NCBI GenBank assembly: GCA_014529385.2
Contig: CM043963.1
Span: forward strand, 111,074,912-111,138,911
Length of the DNA: 64,000 bases
Source of the DNA: Adiantum capillus-veneris
Lineage: Eukaryota; Streptophyta; Polypodiopsida; Polypodiales; Pteridaceae
Direction: 5' to 3'
Shown: positions 10,848 to 21,783 of the stretch, piece by piece
Layout of the letters: every line of letters starts with the position of its first letter
Position numbering within the stretch: position 1 is the first letter of the stretch
Position numbers and translations under genes: made by a program
Notes under the pieces: generated by a model
What the model saw: only the letters and a program-made list of their open reading frames with translations
What the model was told of the DNA's origin: nothing
Databases searched by the model: none

Positions 10848-12310
10848 TAGCTATATTATTAGTAAATTATATTAGTAACCAATAGCTGTCAATATCTTGT
10901 AATTAGTGGTAAGCTGTCAAATAGATTTCAAATAGCTTGTAATTAGTAGTAAGTTGTATTAGTAACCAATAGCTGTATTAGGGTACAAATATGAGCTATC
11001 TATTTGATAGCTATTGGCTACTAATACAGCTTACTGTCCAATTGCCAATAGCTACTTATCACAAGCTTTTAAAAAGCTATTAGATGCAGTTTTAAACCAG
11101 CTATTAGTTTGCCAATGGTTTCCATAGGTAGTGGGTGATAGTATCTGCTAGGTTTAGAGAGAGCTACTAGCTGGTAATAGCTACCTGGCTCTTGTTAAAT
11201 AGCTCCAAAATAGCTGTTAATTGTGTGAGTAAATACTTTCTCATTCTCTAGTGGACAGTATTCCTAGCTATTAGAATTTAATATCTCTCTAATAGGCTGG
11301 GTACAAGCTATTACATATCTGCTGGTCTCGAAGCTTTTGACCAGCTATGAGGTAGCTATTGACTTTCGTAGCTGTACAATAGCTATTGATAGTGTGTAGA
11401 TATACACACTCAATCACCATGTGCAATAGCTAGTGGGTAATAGCTTTTTGCCAATTTTGGAGAGCTATTAGCTAGAAGTAGCCACTTGAAGCTGTTATTA
11501 ATAGCTGCTTGATAGTGCTTATAACCAGCTATTAGGTAGCTATTGCCTGCCATAACTACTAGGTCAAAGCTATTTGCCTGGTTTTGAGAGCTATCAACTG
11601 CTAGTAGCTATCTAGCCAGCTATCAATAGCTGCTTGATAGACATCTTAGAACCATCTATCAGGTAGCTATTGTCTTCCATAGCTATTGGGTTGGGTAATA
11701 GCTATTTGGAATGTTTTGAGAGCTATTAGCTGGAAGTAGCTATCTTACCAGCTATTAAGAAGCTATTGTCTTCCACAGCTAGTGGGTAATAGCTATTTGC
11801 CAGGTTTTGAGAGCTTTTAGCTATTTTAACCAGCTATTAGGTAGCTATTGTGTAGGTGTTAACCAGCTATTGGGTAGCTATTGTTTTTCATAGCTAGTGG
11901 GTGATAGCTACCTATTATGTAGGTATTAACCAGCTATTGGGTAGCTATTGTTTTTAATAGCTAGTGGGTGATAGCTACCTGCTAGGTTTAGAGAGCTAGT
12001 GGTTGGTAAAAGCTACTTTATGCTCGTTAAATAGCTCCACATTAGTTTTTGATTGTGTGGTATATACTCTTATTGACTATGTGGCAAGTGTTGCCTAGTT
12101 ATTTACAACCAATCGTCGCTGCTTAATAGCTTGCAAGCAGACAGGCTATAACTACTTCTCAAAAATCTTTTTACCAGTTATTAATAGATGCCTAACAGAT
12201 AGCTCTAACCAACTAGTGGGTGATAGCCATTTGCTAGGTTTAGAGATCTAGTAGCAGGCAAATGCTACTTGATGCTTGTTAATCAGCTCCCTAATAGTTG
12301 TTGACTGTGT
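10848..12310 (+). repeat. AGCTAT-rich dispersed repeat field (left)
   Basis: About 1.45 kb in which agctatt, tagctattg, accagctatt and catagctagtgggtaatagc recur at irregular spacing of 20-60 bp. Longer half-repeats (for example aaccagctattgggtagctattgt) recur several times around 11870-11960. No coding signal. On the opposite strand of 23860-25900 a similar vocabulary (catagctagtg, gatagctatt) fills an intron. Motifs also recur in introns of the adjacent duplicated gene (12855-12890, 14380-14410). Confidence 0.85.
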
Positions 12311-12318
12311 GTGGTAAA

Positions 12319-13870
12319 TCTTTTCTCGTTCACTATGCAGCAAGTGTTTCTAGTTGTTAACAACCAAAAGCTGTCCAATAATTTGTTGAAAAGTTTGACT
12401 TTGTTTCCAAAAGGTTGACTTCCTTTTTTAATTGTTTCTTGGCATCATTTTGTAACAAAGCTGATTGTGTTCCAACCACATGTATGTTCACACCAGCAAA
12501 GACATCTGGTGGAGATACAATGCAATCAACAAAGACATCTGGTAGAGATACAATGCAGTCAGCAGGATTCACAGTCGGCTCTGATTGTTGGGGAGAATCC
12601 CCAGCAAAGTCTTCTTGCAGCCCCTTCAAGAATTCACAGCTGCTAGTAATCGAAAAAAGTAGTACGTGTGACGTTGCTGCGGGCTGCTCCACAAGTCCAA
12701 AAGATGGTCTTCAAAGCAAAGGTGAGGTCCGAGAGTTTCTTGCTAAGTTTCAAGTGTGTACCTCTCCAGCCATGCGATGGCTACATGTTGTTGGAAAAAT
12801 ATTACAGAGTTTTAGGTGGTGTATGACAACTGTTAGCCAGTTAATATTATGTTATTAGCCAGCTTATAGATAGCTATTAAGTAGCTTTGAAGGTACTTCT
12901 AGTTTAATCACATCTTCCGTTGCAGCTCCAGGGATCTCATAGACAACTGATGATGTTCCAGAGGCAACAGTTGGAGACATAGAGGACAAGGTAAAACAGG
13001 GAAAGCTTGCAAGAGGTGGCAAGCATGGGCAAAGTATGTCTAGAAGGTTGACAAGAAGATCTATAATTGCACACGGAGCTGGCAATGAAGATACAAATAG
13101 AGATACATTGATGCAAAAAGGTATGCCTTAGTAAATTTAGTGTCAGCCCACTTACACGTGGTTATGTTTTTTTGTCTTTTTGGATCACTTACTGATGGCA
13201 TAGCAACATGGAGAATCTCCTGTCAATAAAGATTGTGGAGACACTCTGGAGAACATGTTGGCAGAAGCTAAAAGAAAGAGGCAAGGGTCAGCAAAGCCAC
13301 CATCCAAGGGGATGAAGAAAACTCTGTTCAGCAAAACTCCTCGAGATGTTAGGAGTGGCGGTGAAATTCCTTGCCCAGATGTTGAAATAGAAAGGCATGC
13401 AAAGGATGCTAGAGAAGACCCTACTCTGCCTCGAGTAATTGACCTAACAATGGTTGGTGCTAAAGGCCCTGCTCCTGATACTGTTGTTGATGCAAGCCTA
13501 AACAGTGAAGTCCTTGTTCATCATGTGAGCATTGATGGTACCGTGCCTGCTCCTGATACAATTGCTGATGCAAGCCTAAACAGTGAAGTCCTTGCTCATC
13601 ATGTGAGCGTTGATGGTAGTGTTGATGGCAGTGTGCCTGCTCCACAGCAAGTTCATCAAGCAAGCCCTTTGGCTGATCACCCTAATACCACCAGCCAAGA
13701 TCATGGTGCTGTTCTATTGTCCCCTGATGCATCTTTGTAAACTTTTCTGTTTCAAGGACATATTATGAATGCTATTCCAAGCTGTTTTTACAAATATTTT
13801 GTTGTTTTTCCTTGCAATTAGTCAACTTATGTTGACAATCTTGTGTATGTAGTAATTCATAAGGAATTAA
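12319..13870 (+). repeat. Tandem duplication, copy A (about 1.55 kb)
   Basis: Runs from tcgttcactatgcagcaagt to cataaggaattaatc. Copy B starts at 13871 and is highly similar throughout, including exon-like and intron-like parts. Copy A has an extra in-frame 27-bp repeat (aagacatctggtgagatac type) near 12530. Confidence 0.88.
12415..13740 (+). other. Exon-like segments, copy A of a duplicated low-complexity protein region
   Basis: Three plus-strand coding-like blocks. Block 1 (about 12415-12750) encodes a Ser/Thr/Gly-rich stretch (FTPAKTSGGDTMQS). Block 2 (about 12960-13120) encodes a basic stretch (GKLARGGKHGQSMSRRLTRR) and ends before gtatgcc, a plausible donor. Block 3 (about 13204-13737) follows a gcatag acceptor and encodes MLAEAKRKRQ, then a basic region and imperfect repeats of PAPDTVVDASLNSEV. 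It ends at tctttgtaaac, which is both a stop and a possible donor. Since block 3 and the FCP1-like part lie in tandem on one strand, they may be exons of one gene. I do not recognise the protein. The same DNA has open frames on the minus strand, but the splice signals fit only the plus strand. Confidence 0.5.
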
Positions 13871-15372
13871 TCTTTTTTGGTTCACTATGTAGCAAGTATT
13901 TCTAGTTGCTAACAACCAAAAGTTGTCCAATAATTTGTTGAAAAGTTCAACTTTGTTTCCAAAAGGTTGACTTCCTTTTTTAATTGCTGCTTGACATCTT
14001 TTTGTAACAACAGCTGATTGTGTTCCAACCACATGTATGTTCACACCAGCAAAGACATCTGGTGGAGATACAATGCAGTCAACAGGATTCACAGTCGGCT
14101 CTGATTGTTGGGGAGAATCCCCAGCAAAGTCTCCTTGCAGCCCCTTCAAGAATTCACAGCTACCAGTAATCGGAAAAAGTAGTACTTGTGACGTTGCTGC
14201 GGGCTGCTCCACAAGTCCAAAAGATGGTCTTCAAAGCAAAGGTGAGGTCCAAGAGTTTCTTGCTAAGTTTGAAGTTGTGTACCTCTCCAGCCATGCTATG
14301 GCTACATGTTGTTGGCAAAGTATTACAGAGTTTTAGGTGGTGTATGACAACTGTTAGCCAGTTAATATTATGTTATTAGCCTGCTTCTAGATAGCTATTA
14401 AGTAGCTTTGAAGGTACTTCTAGTTTAATCACATCTTCCATTGCAGCTCCAGGGATCTCATAGACACCTGATGATGTTCCAGAGGCGACAATTGGAGACA
14501 TAGAGGACAAGGTAAAATAGGGAAAGCTTGCAAGAGGTGGCAAGCATGGGCAAAGTATGTCTAGGAGGTTGACAAGAGTGTCGGCAATTGCAACGGAGTT
14601 GACGATGAAGATACAAATAGCGATAGATTGATGAAGAAAGGTATGCCTTAGTAAATTTAGTGTCAACCCACTTACACATGGTTGAGTTTTTTTGTCTTTT
14701 CGGAGCACTTACTGATGGCATAGCAACATGCAGAATATCCTATCAATAAAGATTGTGGAGATACTCTCGAGAACATGTTGGCCGAAGCTAAAAGAAAGAG
14801 GCAAGGGTCAGCAAAGCAAAAAACTCTGTTCAACAAAACTTCTCCAGATGTTAGGAGTGGTGGTGAAATTCCTCGCCCAGATGTTGAAATAGAAAGGCAT
14901 GCAAAGGATGCTGGCAAAGACCCAATTCTACCTCTGGTAATTGACCTAACAATGGTTGGTGCTAAAGGCCCTGCTCCTGATACAGTTGCTAATGCAAGCC
15001 TAAACAGTGAAGTCCCTGTTCATCGTGTGAGCAATGATGGTACCGTGCCTGCTCCTAATACAGTTGTTGATGCAAGCCTAAACAGTGAAGTCCCTGCTCA
15101 TCGTGTGAGCGTTGATGGTAGTGTTGATGGCAGTGTGCTTGCTCCACAACAAGTTCATCAAGCAAGCCCTTTGGATGATCACCCTAATACCACCAGCCAA
15201 GATCATGGTGCTAGTTTATTGTCCCCTGATGCATCTTTGTAAACTTTTTTGTTTCAAGGACATAATATGAAAGCTATTCCAAGCTGTTTTTGCAAATATT
15301 TTGTTGCTTTTCCTCGCAATTAGTCAGCTTATGTAGACAATCCTCTGTATGCAGTAATTCATAAGGAATTAA
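13871..15372 (+). repeat. Tandem duplication, copy B (about 1.5 kb)
   Basis: Direct neighbour and near-identical partner of copy A. It lacks 18 bp found in copy A after the AKRKRQGSAK codons, and ends at cataaggaattaat just before the FCP1-like coding part. Confidence 0.88.
13960..15242 (+). other. Exon-like segments, copy B of the duplicated region
   Basis: Same three blocks as copy A: about 13980-14270, 14460-14640 and 14720-15239. Block 3 again begins MLAEAKRKRQGSAK and ends with SPDASL at a tctttgtaaac stop or donor. Repeats of the type PDTVxDASLNSEVxxHxVS are present, with DGSVDGSV near the end. The protein would be acidic and disordered in its second half. Maintenance of the frame in both copies suggests coding selection or recent duplication. 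Function unknown. Confidence 0.5.
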
Positions 15373-16378
15373 TGTTGATGCTAGTAGTATGTCCACCGTC
15401 AGAAACGAAGCCCAAGTCAAGGCCAAAAAAACTTGTGATAGATCACCCGTTTAAAAGGTGGAGACCGTACATGGCACTCAAGCGGATGTACCACATCAGG
15501 TTGGCACATGTGTATGCATCCAGCTCATGTTCATGGGCTTTCCCAAATTGCAACGATCCGAGCAGGATGCTTGCTTCAGTTGAGGAGGATTATCATGTTG
15601 TCTCAGAAAGTGTGCAGAATGATCCTCGGGCTCTTATTTTGGATATGAATGGTCTTTTGATTCATAAAGTGGATCTGGAAGAAGTTATGTTTTTCCCTAC
15701 ATGGAATCTACAATATGACCAAGTGCTAGAGGAGAGGCCAAGAAGGATATACTTCCTTGTGCGGCCCGATGAAAGGCAGTTCTTATTGTGGGCAACAACT
15801 CATTTCAATGTCTTCCTTTGGAGCTCAGCCATGGAACATAATGTTGTAAAGCGTTTCCATGATTGCTTTCCAGGTTTATGAGGACTCATAGCAGGGTTCA
15901 TTGCACATACTTCCTGGATGTGCTTCATAATCACAAAATCAAGGGCAAAAAACCCATTTTCTTCAAGCACCTCAATGGTTTCTGGAACAGGTGTAATGGT
16001 CAGTTTGGTCCACACAATACGCTACTGGTTGATGACAGTTTGTACAAGTGTATATTTAATTTTTCTAGTAGTTGCTGCATTGTGCCAACGTTTGGCTTGC
16101 CTAACGATACAACGCGAAGGCCATTCCTTACACATAAGCTTGCCCCATGGTTGTACAAGTACCTGAAGGCAGTGGATATAATGCAGTTTGTTATCGGAGG
16201 AGGAGATGTGTTTGGCACCCGGGGCAGTGAAGAGGACTTGATTGTTAAGGATCTTATAGAGTTGCATGGAGAGAGAAGCCTAGAGTGCTGCCATCGTGTT
16301 AGATGGGGCAAAATTGAAAAGAAGATCTCTGAGGAGATTCAGCGGGAGGCATCTGACAAAGTGGGGGATTTCCCATAG
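15372..16378 (+). pseudogene. FCP1/NIF-like HAD phosphatase domain gene (one frameshift)
   Basis: Encodes an FCP1-homology (NLI-interacting-factor, HAD superfamily) domain. HAD motif I is LILDMNGLLIHKV (about 15635-15675). The family's usual D-x-D-G is D-x-N-G here, a form I recall from plant FCP1-like relatives; it removes the usual second catalytic Asp. Then come FLVRPDERQFLLWA and VFLWSSAMEHNV (about 15750-15845). After a one-base frame change near 15870-15890 follow FFKHLNGFWNRC and the motif NTLLVDDSLYKC (about 16010-16050), ending GDFP and a stop at 16376-16378. The two frames are 169 and 171 codons. A 21-nt GT...AG stretch at the break does not restore the frame, so I treat it as a frameshift or sequencing error. 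The start at 15372 is uncertain, since the coding part may begin at an upstream acceptor. Upstream duplicated blocks may be its 5' exons. Confidence 0.75.
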
Positions 16379-17349
16379 CAAAAGGAGGCCTACAAGGTGG
16401 TGTGGGATACGGTTTTTCGTAAACGGCCTGGACAGGCACACTTGGGCACATTGGTGGATTGCCTCTGATGTTTGGACAGCTTGCTTTTTGTAATAGCTAG
16501 TGGATGTAGCTTCTGTGCAGATTTAGAGAATCCCCTCTGATCATCCTATTTGTAACACCATATGTTTTGATGGTTCTTGCTCATTGCAAAAATCTGTAAT
16601 ATAATTCACCGCTCAAAGCGACCATGTACTGTTTTTTTCTTGAGAAGGTTATTAAGTTCCACTCTTATGTTGAGTACATTATACAAAATCTGGCTTTCAC
16701 TACATTGCACTATTTACTTTCGTGCGAAGATTATTAAGTTCCGGTCTTAAGTTCGAGTACACAAACATCATCTGTTTAGGATTTGCTCAATTTCCATGTT
16801 TTGGTTCCATGAGAGTTGTATTGATAGAAATAGGACAAATTACATGTAGATTTGGCAGCGAATATAAAAAATTGTACCTATTAACTCTGCGTAACCGACT
16901 AGAAACGCATGTAGACCATATGAATAGAATGACAAGACTTGTTTGCTCATATAAAAACCAAACAATTAAAATTACATCTCCCATGGCATGCTGTTGTACA
17001 CAGATTCTGCTACAGCCGGAAGTGTCGCGGGCCCTGCAAAATAGCAAAAACAATATACTACAAGCCATGAAACGAACAAATCTGCATACCTCAAATCACA
17101 CAACGCATAATCCAAGTTGTACACGAGCAGAGAGAGAAAGAGAGCGTGATAGAACGAGAGAGCACGTGCAGGCGCACCTCCTAGAGCGGAGTGCTAGAGG
17201 AGAGAAGAAGTACACAGACACTGGGTGCAATCTCCCCCCGTGCAAGAGTGACCATTTCCCTCTTGCACGTATTTAATTTATAGATTCTTGAATGGTCAAA
17301 GTGAGTACAAACTGGCCGGCCGGTCATAAATGGCCAAAGCTCATAAAAG
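16379..17349. other. Non-coding stretch after the FCP1-like gene
   Basis: AT-rich and without recognisable domains. Contains a short gagaga-rich patch near 17130-17220. Nothing else supportable. Confidence 0.5.
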
Positions 17350-17462
17350 AGCACTTGAATAATAACATGGACATATAATATCCTTTTGCAATAGCCTAGC
17401 TCGCTCAAGACTTTTCCACCTGTCAGCTGCAATAAATAGTAAAATGTCAATTCCATAACATA
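17350..17462 (-). pseudogene. 110-bp copy of the 3' end of the DDE-like gene
   Basis: Nearly identical to 21891-22000. It includes the end of an intron (tttactatttattgcag on the minus strand) and a short final coding stretch (LTGGKVLSELGYCKRILYV). Upstream sequence on the minus strand is unrelated, so this is a fragment or the last trace of a second copy of the gene at 21784-26737. Confidence 0.75.
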
Positions 17463-17894
17463 CCTCTCCGTTGGAAAGCAATTGTCCTCAGTTGCGAAGA
17501 TGAAAATCTACAAACAATACTTGTCAAAAACAGTGATTAGTATGTTGTATCAAAAACATCACATTATAAAAGAAAAATTTATGAAACTAAACACCGTTAG
17601 CTTATGCCTGCCGTCATCCATATACTACCTTTTCTAGTATCCCATACCACTAGAATAAGCAGTATATGTCACACCCTAATGAATCAGGATATCATTGGTC
17701 ACACTCATCATTAATCTCATAATGTCAAGTCTCATCACATAAACACTGCCGTGATAAAGTAATCATCAGATACCAAATCCTAATCCAATTCCAATTCCAC
17801 AATATAAGTCCAAATCCAAATCACTGTCATTCTGTACCCGGGTAACAAAATCATACCAGTTACAGTGGTGGCCAGCCACTGCAGCATGATTTTG

Positions 17895-18108
17895 TGATTG
17901 GTGTTGCCTCATCCGGCGAGTCTACACCAATAAAGCGTGCTGCCAAAATCGGCGAATCTGCACTAATGCTGCCTAAATCGGCGGATCTGCATTGGATATT
18001 GTTTAAAAATAATAAATCTGAAGTTTATCAATGTGCTGCCTAAATCGGCGGATCTGCACCAAGATGAGTATTTACACACTGCCTAAATCGGCGAATCTGT
18101 GTGTTAGT
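17895..18108. repeat. Dispersed short repeat, consensus GCTGCCTAAATCGGCGRATC
   Basis: Five imperfect copies of a roughly 25-bp unit (gctgcctaaatcggcggatctgc) near 17905, 17937, 17968, 18036 and 18080, in the same orientation with spacers of 5-45 bp. Confidence 0.8.
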
Positions 18109-19227
18109 GACCAATGGACTAGGCTAAACATAAAAAAAGATAAAACAATTTCTACCCGTGTCACACCACATTGGAGTATAGTTGAGTAGCAGAGTACTTA
18201 CAAATTTTTGTTCACTAACTCAAAACACCTCAACTCATATGAGTAGCTGCATAGCTTAATGCAAAATCCTCTCAATAGAATTTACATGCAGTGCAAGCAC
18301 AAGCCAGAACTTTAGGGATTCTTAATTTCATATGCCATAAGAAAAAGTAAACAAGTAAAAGCCTTTGCTTTCAAATTGTCCAATGGTATTATCCCTACTG
18401 CAAACTTCTTGACGTTGTGTCCATAAATATATGCACCAACAAAATAAACTTCCAAGCAAGTAGAGAAAGTGAATATTATTGTAGGAGTATACTAAGGGAT
18501 GTCATTGCAGTATAGGCAGACAAGATATGTTGCGTAATTGATGAGATCTTAAGAATATGATAGCCGTAGATATATATAGGAATGGATTCATTAAGGAGAA
18601 TTAAAATACCGTGGAAAACAACGATAAATTACGTACTTGGAGGTATTTTGCAGAAGTGACTAGTATCCATATCGGCACATGCTAAACAATTTCTTGAAAA
18701 CAAAGGTCAACAGCTAAATTCGTCATTTGAGTAATGTTATGCTAGTTAGAACAAACCAAAGTTCAAGTCGTATAGATGGGTGTCAGATATCGGTGATGTG
18801 GACTGTATATGTGAGTAAGTATTTAAACCATTGATTGTTGTCGCAAGAAAATTCGAAGCCAGTAAAATTTCACCAGTGTTATTAAAGTAGTTAAAGTAGC
18901 AAAACATCGGCTAGATTCCATGCTTTCCTTCACGTAAATCGGCAAAGTTTTACAAGTTTTAGTGTGAATACCTGAAAATCTTTGAGTTTTGACCTAAAAA
19001 TAAAAAAGCTTTAGGTGTGCCCTTATTGTCTTTAGTTAGAAAAATTGTTTTTGGCAAGCCCTAGCTCGATCAACAAACATTGCTATGAGTACTTTGATCC
19101 AAAGAGAATTTCTCGTGAAAAATTTCGTAGGAACTACCTTCGATGGTCATCTTTGAATGGATACAACAAACACTGAAATACCAACAGACATAGTAGCGCT
19201 TATCTTAAATATAGACACACAAATCTC

Positions 19228-19229
<2 letters not shown>
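18109..19229. other. Non-coding stretch
   Basis: AT-rich and without recognisable coding sequence or long repeats. Confidence 0.5.
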
Positions 19230-19273
<44 letters not shown>

Positions 19274-19274
19274 A
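19230..19274. repeat. Homopolymer (C)34 followed by (A)11
   Basis: A run of 34 C from 19230 to 19263, then 11 A to 19274. The short open frame reading polyproline across it is an artefact. Confidence 0.97.
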
Positions 19275-20200
19275 GGCACAAACCGGCAAGGTTGAAAACT
19301 GCCTTCCCACCTGGGAGAAGTGTGTCTCAACTTATAATCATGCTCCTTGAAAATTCAATAATGCCCGTTACGAGCAGGAGGAAAAAGAATCATTCTGCTT
19401 GAAATGGAAGAGAAATAGTGTAAAAAGAAGAAAAATGCAAGTCATTCTTCTAAACTTTCCTCTTTCTTTGTATGGTTAGGAAAATGATTTGTCTTGAACA
19501 CAACTTCCCACCACAAGCATTGCAATGGTCGCTCTACAAAGCGTCGCCCATGTCTACTGCTGCAAAAAGTAGGATTGGGAAGGGGGAAAGAGAGAGAGAG
19601 TGAAATGAAATGAAATGTTATATTATTGGTCTTCAAAGGTCATGGGATCAAACTGATATAATCCTTGATCCTTGCGGATCAAATGCAATGTCTGGGCACA
19701 AAATGAAATGAAGTGAAATACTTAAAAATAAGGCTAAAACTGAAAAAAAAGCCTAAAAGCGTTTATTGAAATCAACGTCGTCATCGTCAAGTTTGTAGTC
19801 CGAGAAAGGATTGTAGCAGTCGCTAAGGAGCTTCGACCAGAAGGAGGAGCTCGCCAGCAGCTTAGCAGGAGGGAATGCAAAGGGTTGGGGATCCGCCAAC
19901 GGTGGTCACCACGAGAAGAGAAGTGCCGCAAAAAAAAAGGGGAGGCTACAAAGTCTGGCTCCAGATTAGTGTGAGGCTTCTTGATCGCAAAGGAGGGCCA
20001 AAAATGGCATGCACGGCTGTTGGTTGCAGGATGCTTTCGCCAATCGCAGCCGATCGAGAGAACTTTTCACCATGGGGATGGATTGGACCTGGCCGTATAG
20101 AAGAGATGGTTGTTGGCACAGAATTAAACTCTGCTGATGCGAGTGCTCCACAATTCGGACGCAGCAAAGCACTCGCATCCTACTGCAGCCTTGAGTAATC
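19275..20200. other. Unassigned stretch with short open frames
   Basis: A 107-codon plus-strand frame (19875-20198) and overlapping minus-strand frames exist, but none shows a domain or splice context. I do not support a gene. Confidence 0.35.
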
Positions 20201-20204
20201 GAAT

Positions 20205-20208
20205 TCAG

Positions 20209-20247
<39 letters not shown>

Positions 20248-20960
20248 TGAGAGGGGTTAGATGGCGACTATTGAGCCTGATCTTGGCAGCTAATGAGCCT
20301 TACAGAGAGTTGGGAGGGAGAGAAGGACAGATAGGTAGAGAGAGAGAGAGTGTGTATTGGAGAGACGTGGTGGATCAAGCACGCGGGCTCCAGTCTATTA
20401 CAGCGAGCCATGCAGCACTGGAGTAGTGGCTAACGACGAAGAGGCCAGTGGGTGTTGAACGGAGGCATGCATAGTGTGACGTAGGAGTGCCTGGCGGTTG
20501 TAGTGAGTGAGAGAGAGAGGGAGAGAGAGAGAGAGTTGGTTGGTGGTTGCAAGTGATCAGCTGCATGGGTAGGTGCCGTTTGGTGGTAGGAAGGAGTTGC
20601 ACAGAACGGAGGAGGCTAGGCTATAGGTTGTTGACCATTAGAAGAGTTAAGTACCTCTCTGTGAAATTATGAAATGTGACGTGGGCTGCATGGTGGACGC
20701 CACTGAAGAGAGAGATGGCCGCCCCTTAGTTGGTGAAGTTGTGGACCACTGAAAAATGGCGGCTGCAGGTGATGGGGTGGTAATTGGTAAAGGGGTGTCG
20801 CAGACAACACCCAACCACAATATGGTTGGAAACTGAGAGACTAGAGAGAGAGAGAGAGGGAGAGAGAGAGGGAGAGAGAGAGAGAGAGAGTTCAGATCGG
20901 GTGGAGGTGGTTCGGCTGGTGCAGACGATCAGGGAGAGAGAGAAAGAAAAGGCTCAGCAC
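20205..20960. repeat. Purine-rich region with several (GA)n patches
   Basis: GA runs at 20211-20245, 20338-20350, 20507-20535 and 20841-20890 separated by G-rich unique sequence. No coding evidence. Confidence 0.8.
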
Positions 20961-21783
20961 TGCATGGATGGCTATTGGGAAGGGAGTTTGACCGCTTACT
21001 TTTGCATGGAATTCAAAGGTAGTGGGGTTGGATTTGTCCGCAGCCACTATTATCACTAGTGGCACTAGCGTGGCCACGAGAGGGGGGCATGAGGGGATGG
21101 GTTGGATGGTGGGTGCCACTATTGCTGCCGACATGCAAGGTGAATGGGGACAATCCTTCCCCTACGGTTCAAGTAGAGCATGTGTTTTTGTTTGATTGGG
21201 ATGACGAGACACATCTGCAAGTTGATGGCAACACAACATGACAAGAACGCAGGGATAACTAAACTGCACGTTGTAACATAGGCGCATGGTGTTGCCGCAT
21301 CATGGGATCTCCATCACTTGCACCGAGAGAGGGTATTGCCAGCCGGATGGGGTCGCGTAGGACATTGGCCATGGTCCTCATGATGGGGTCGCGTAGGAAG
21401 TCGGCCATGGACTTACAGCATAAGGGATGGAAGCTAGGTACTCCTCAATGATGGCAATAACGGATCAGCAAATTTCCCTGCTTGTCGATTGAGATCCACA
21501 ACCTCTTTTCCCTTACTTAAACCAAATCCTTTGGTTGTGGTAGCCAGCAAATGTGTTGTCACCTTCCTTTTAAAAATCTTGGAGTCTTGGGGTGGATTCC
21601 TATGGCGAGGAAAAAGAAATCTTCCTCCACGTTTCCTTGTTCAGTAGACTTGTCATTAACAGACTCAAAATATTTCTACTTTATTGAATCTACTCTACTA
21701 ATTCTTCTTCTTGATGCTTGAGAGTGGTCGCATGCGACTTAGTTGACTAATCAATACTCTAAAAAGTCATCGTGATTTAGCTC
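20961..21783. other. Non-coding stretch
   Basis: Contains an imperfect direct repeat gatggggtcgcgtagga near 21348 and 21383. No gene is supported. Confidence 0.45.

Noticed and set aside
10848-12310. AGCTAT field as a CRISPR array or a regular satellite
   Set aside because: Spacing and unit length are irregular, no constant repeat or spacer length exists, and the context is eukaryotic.
12357-12692. Minus-strand 111-codon frame (and its copy at 13772-14212)
   Set aside because: It is the shadow of the plus-strand exon-like block, which has splice signals and continuity; the minus frame has neither.
15871-15896. A 21-nt mini-intron in the FCP1-like gene
   Set aside because: GT...AG ends exist, but removal does not bring the two frames together and the size is far below plant introns; a frameshift is simpler.
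19157-19402. Polyproline-containing 81-codon frame
   Set aside because: Depends entirely on the C homopolymer.
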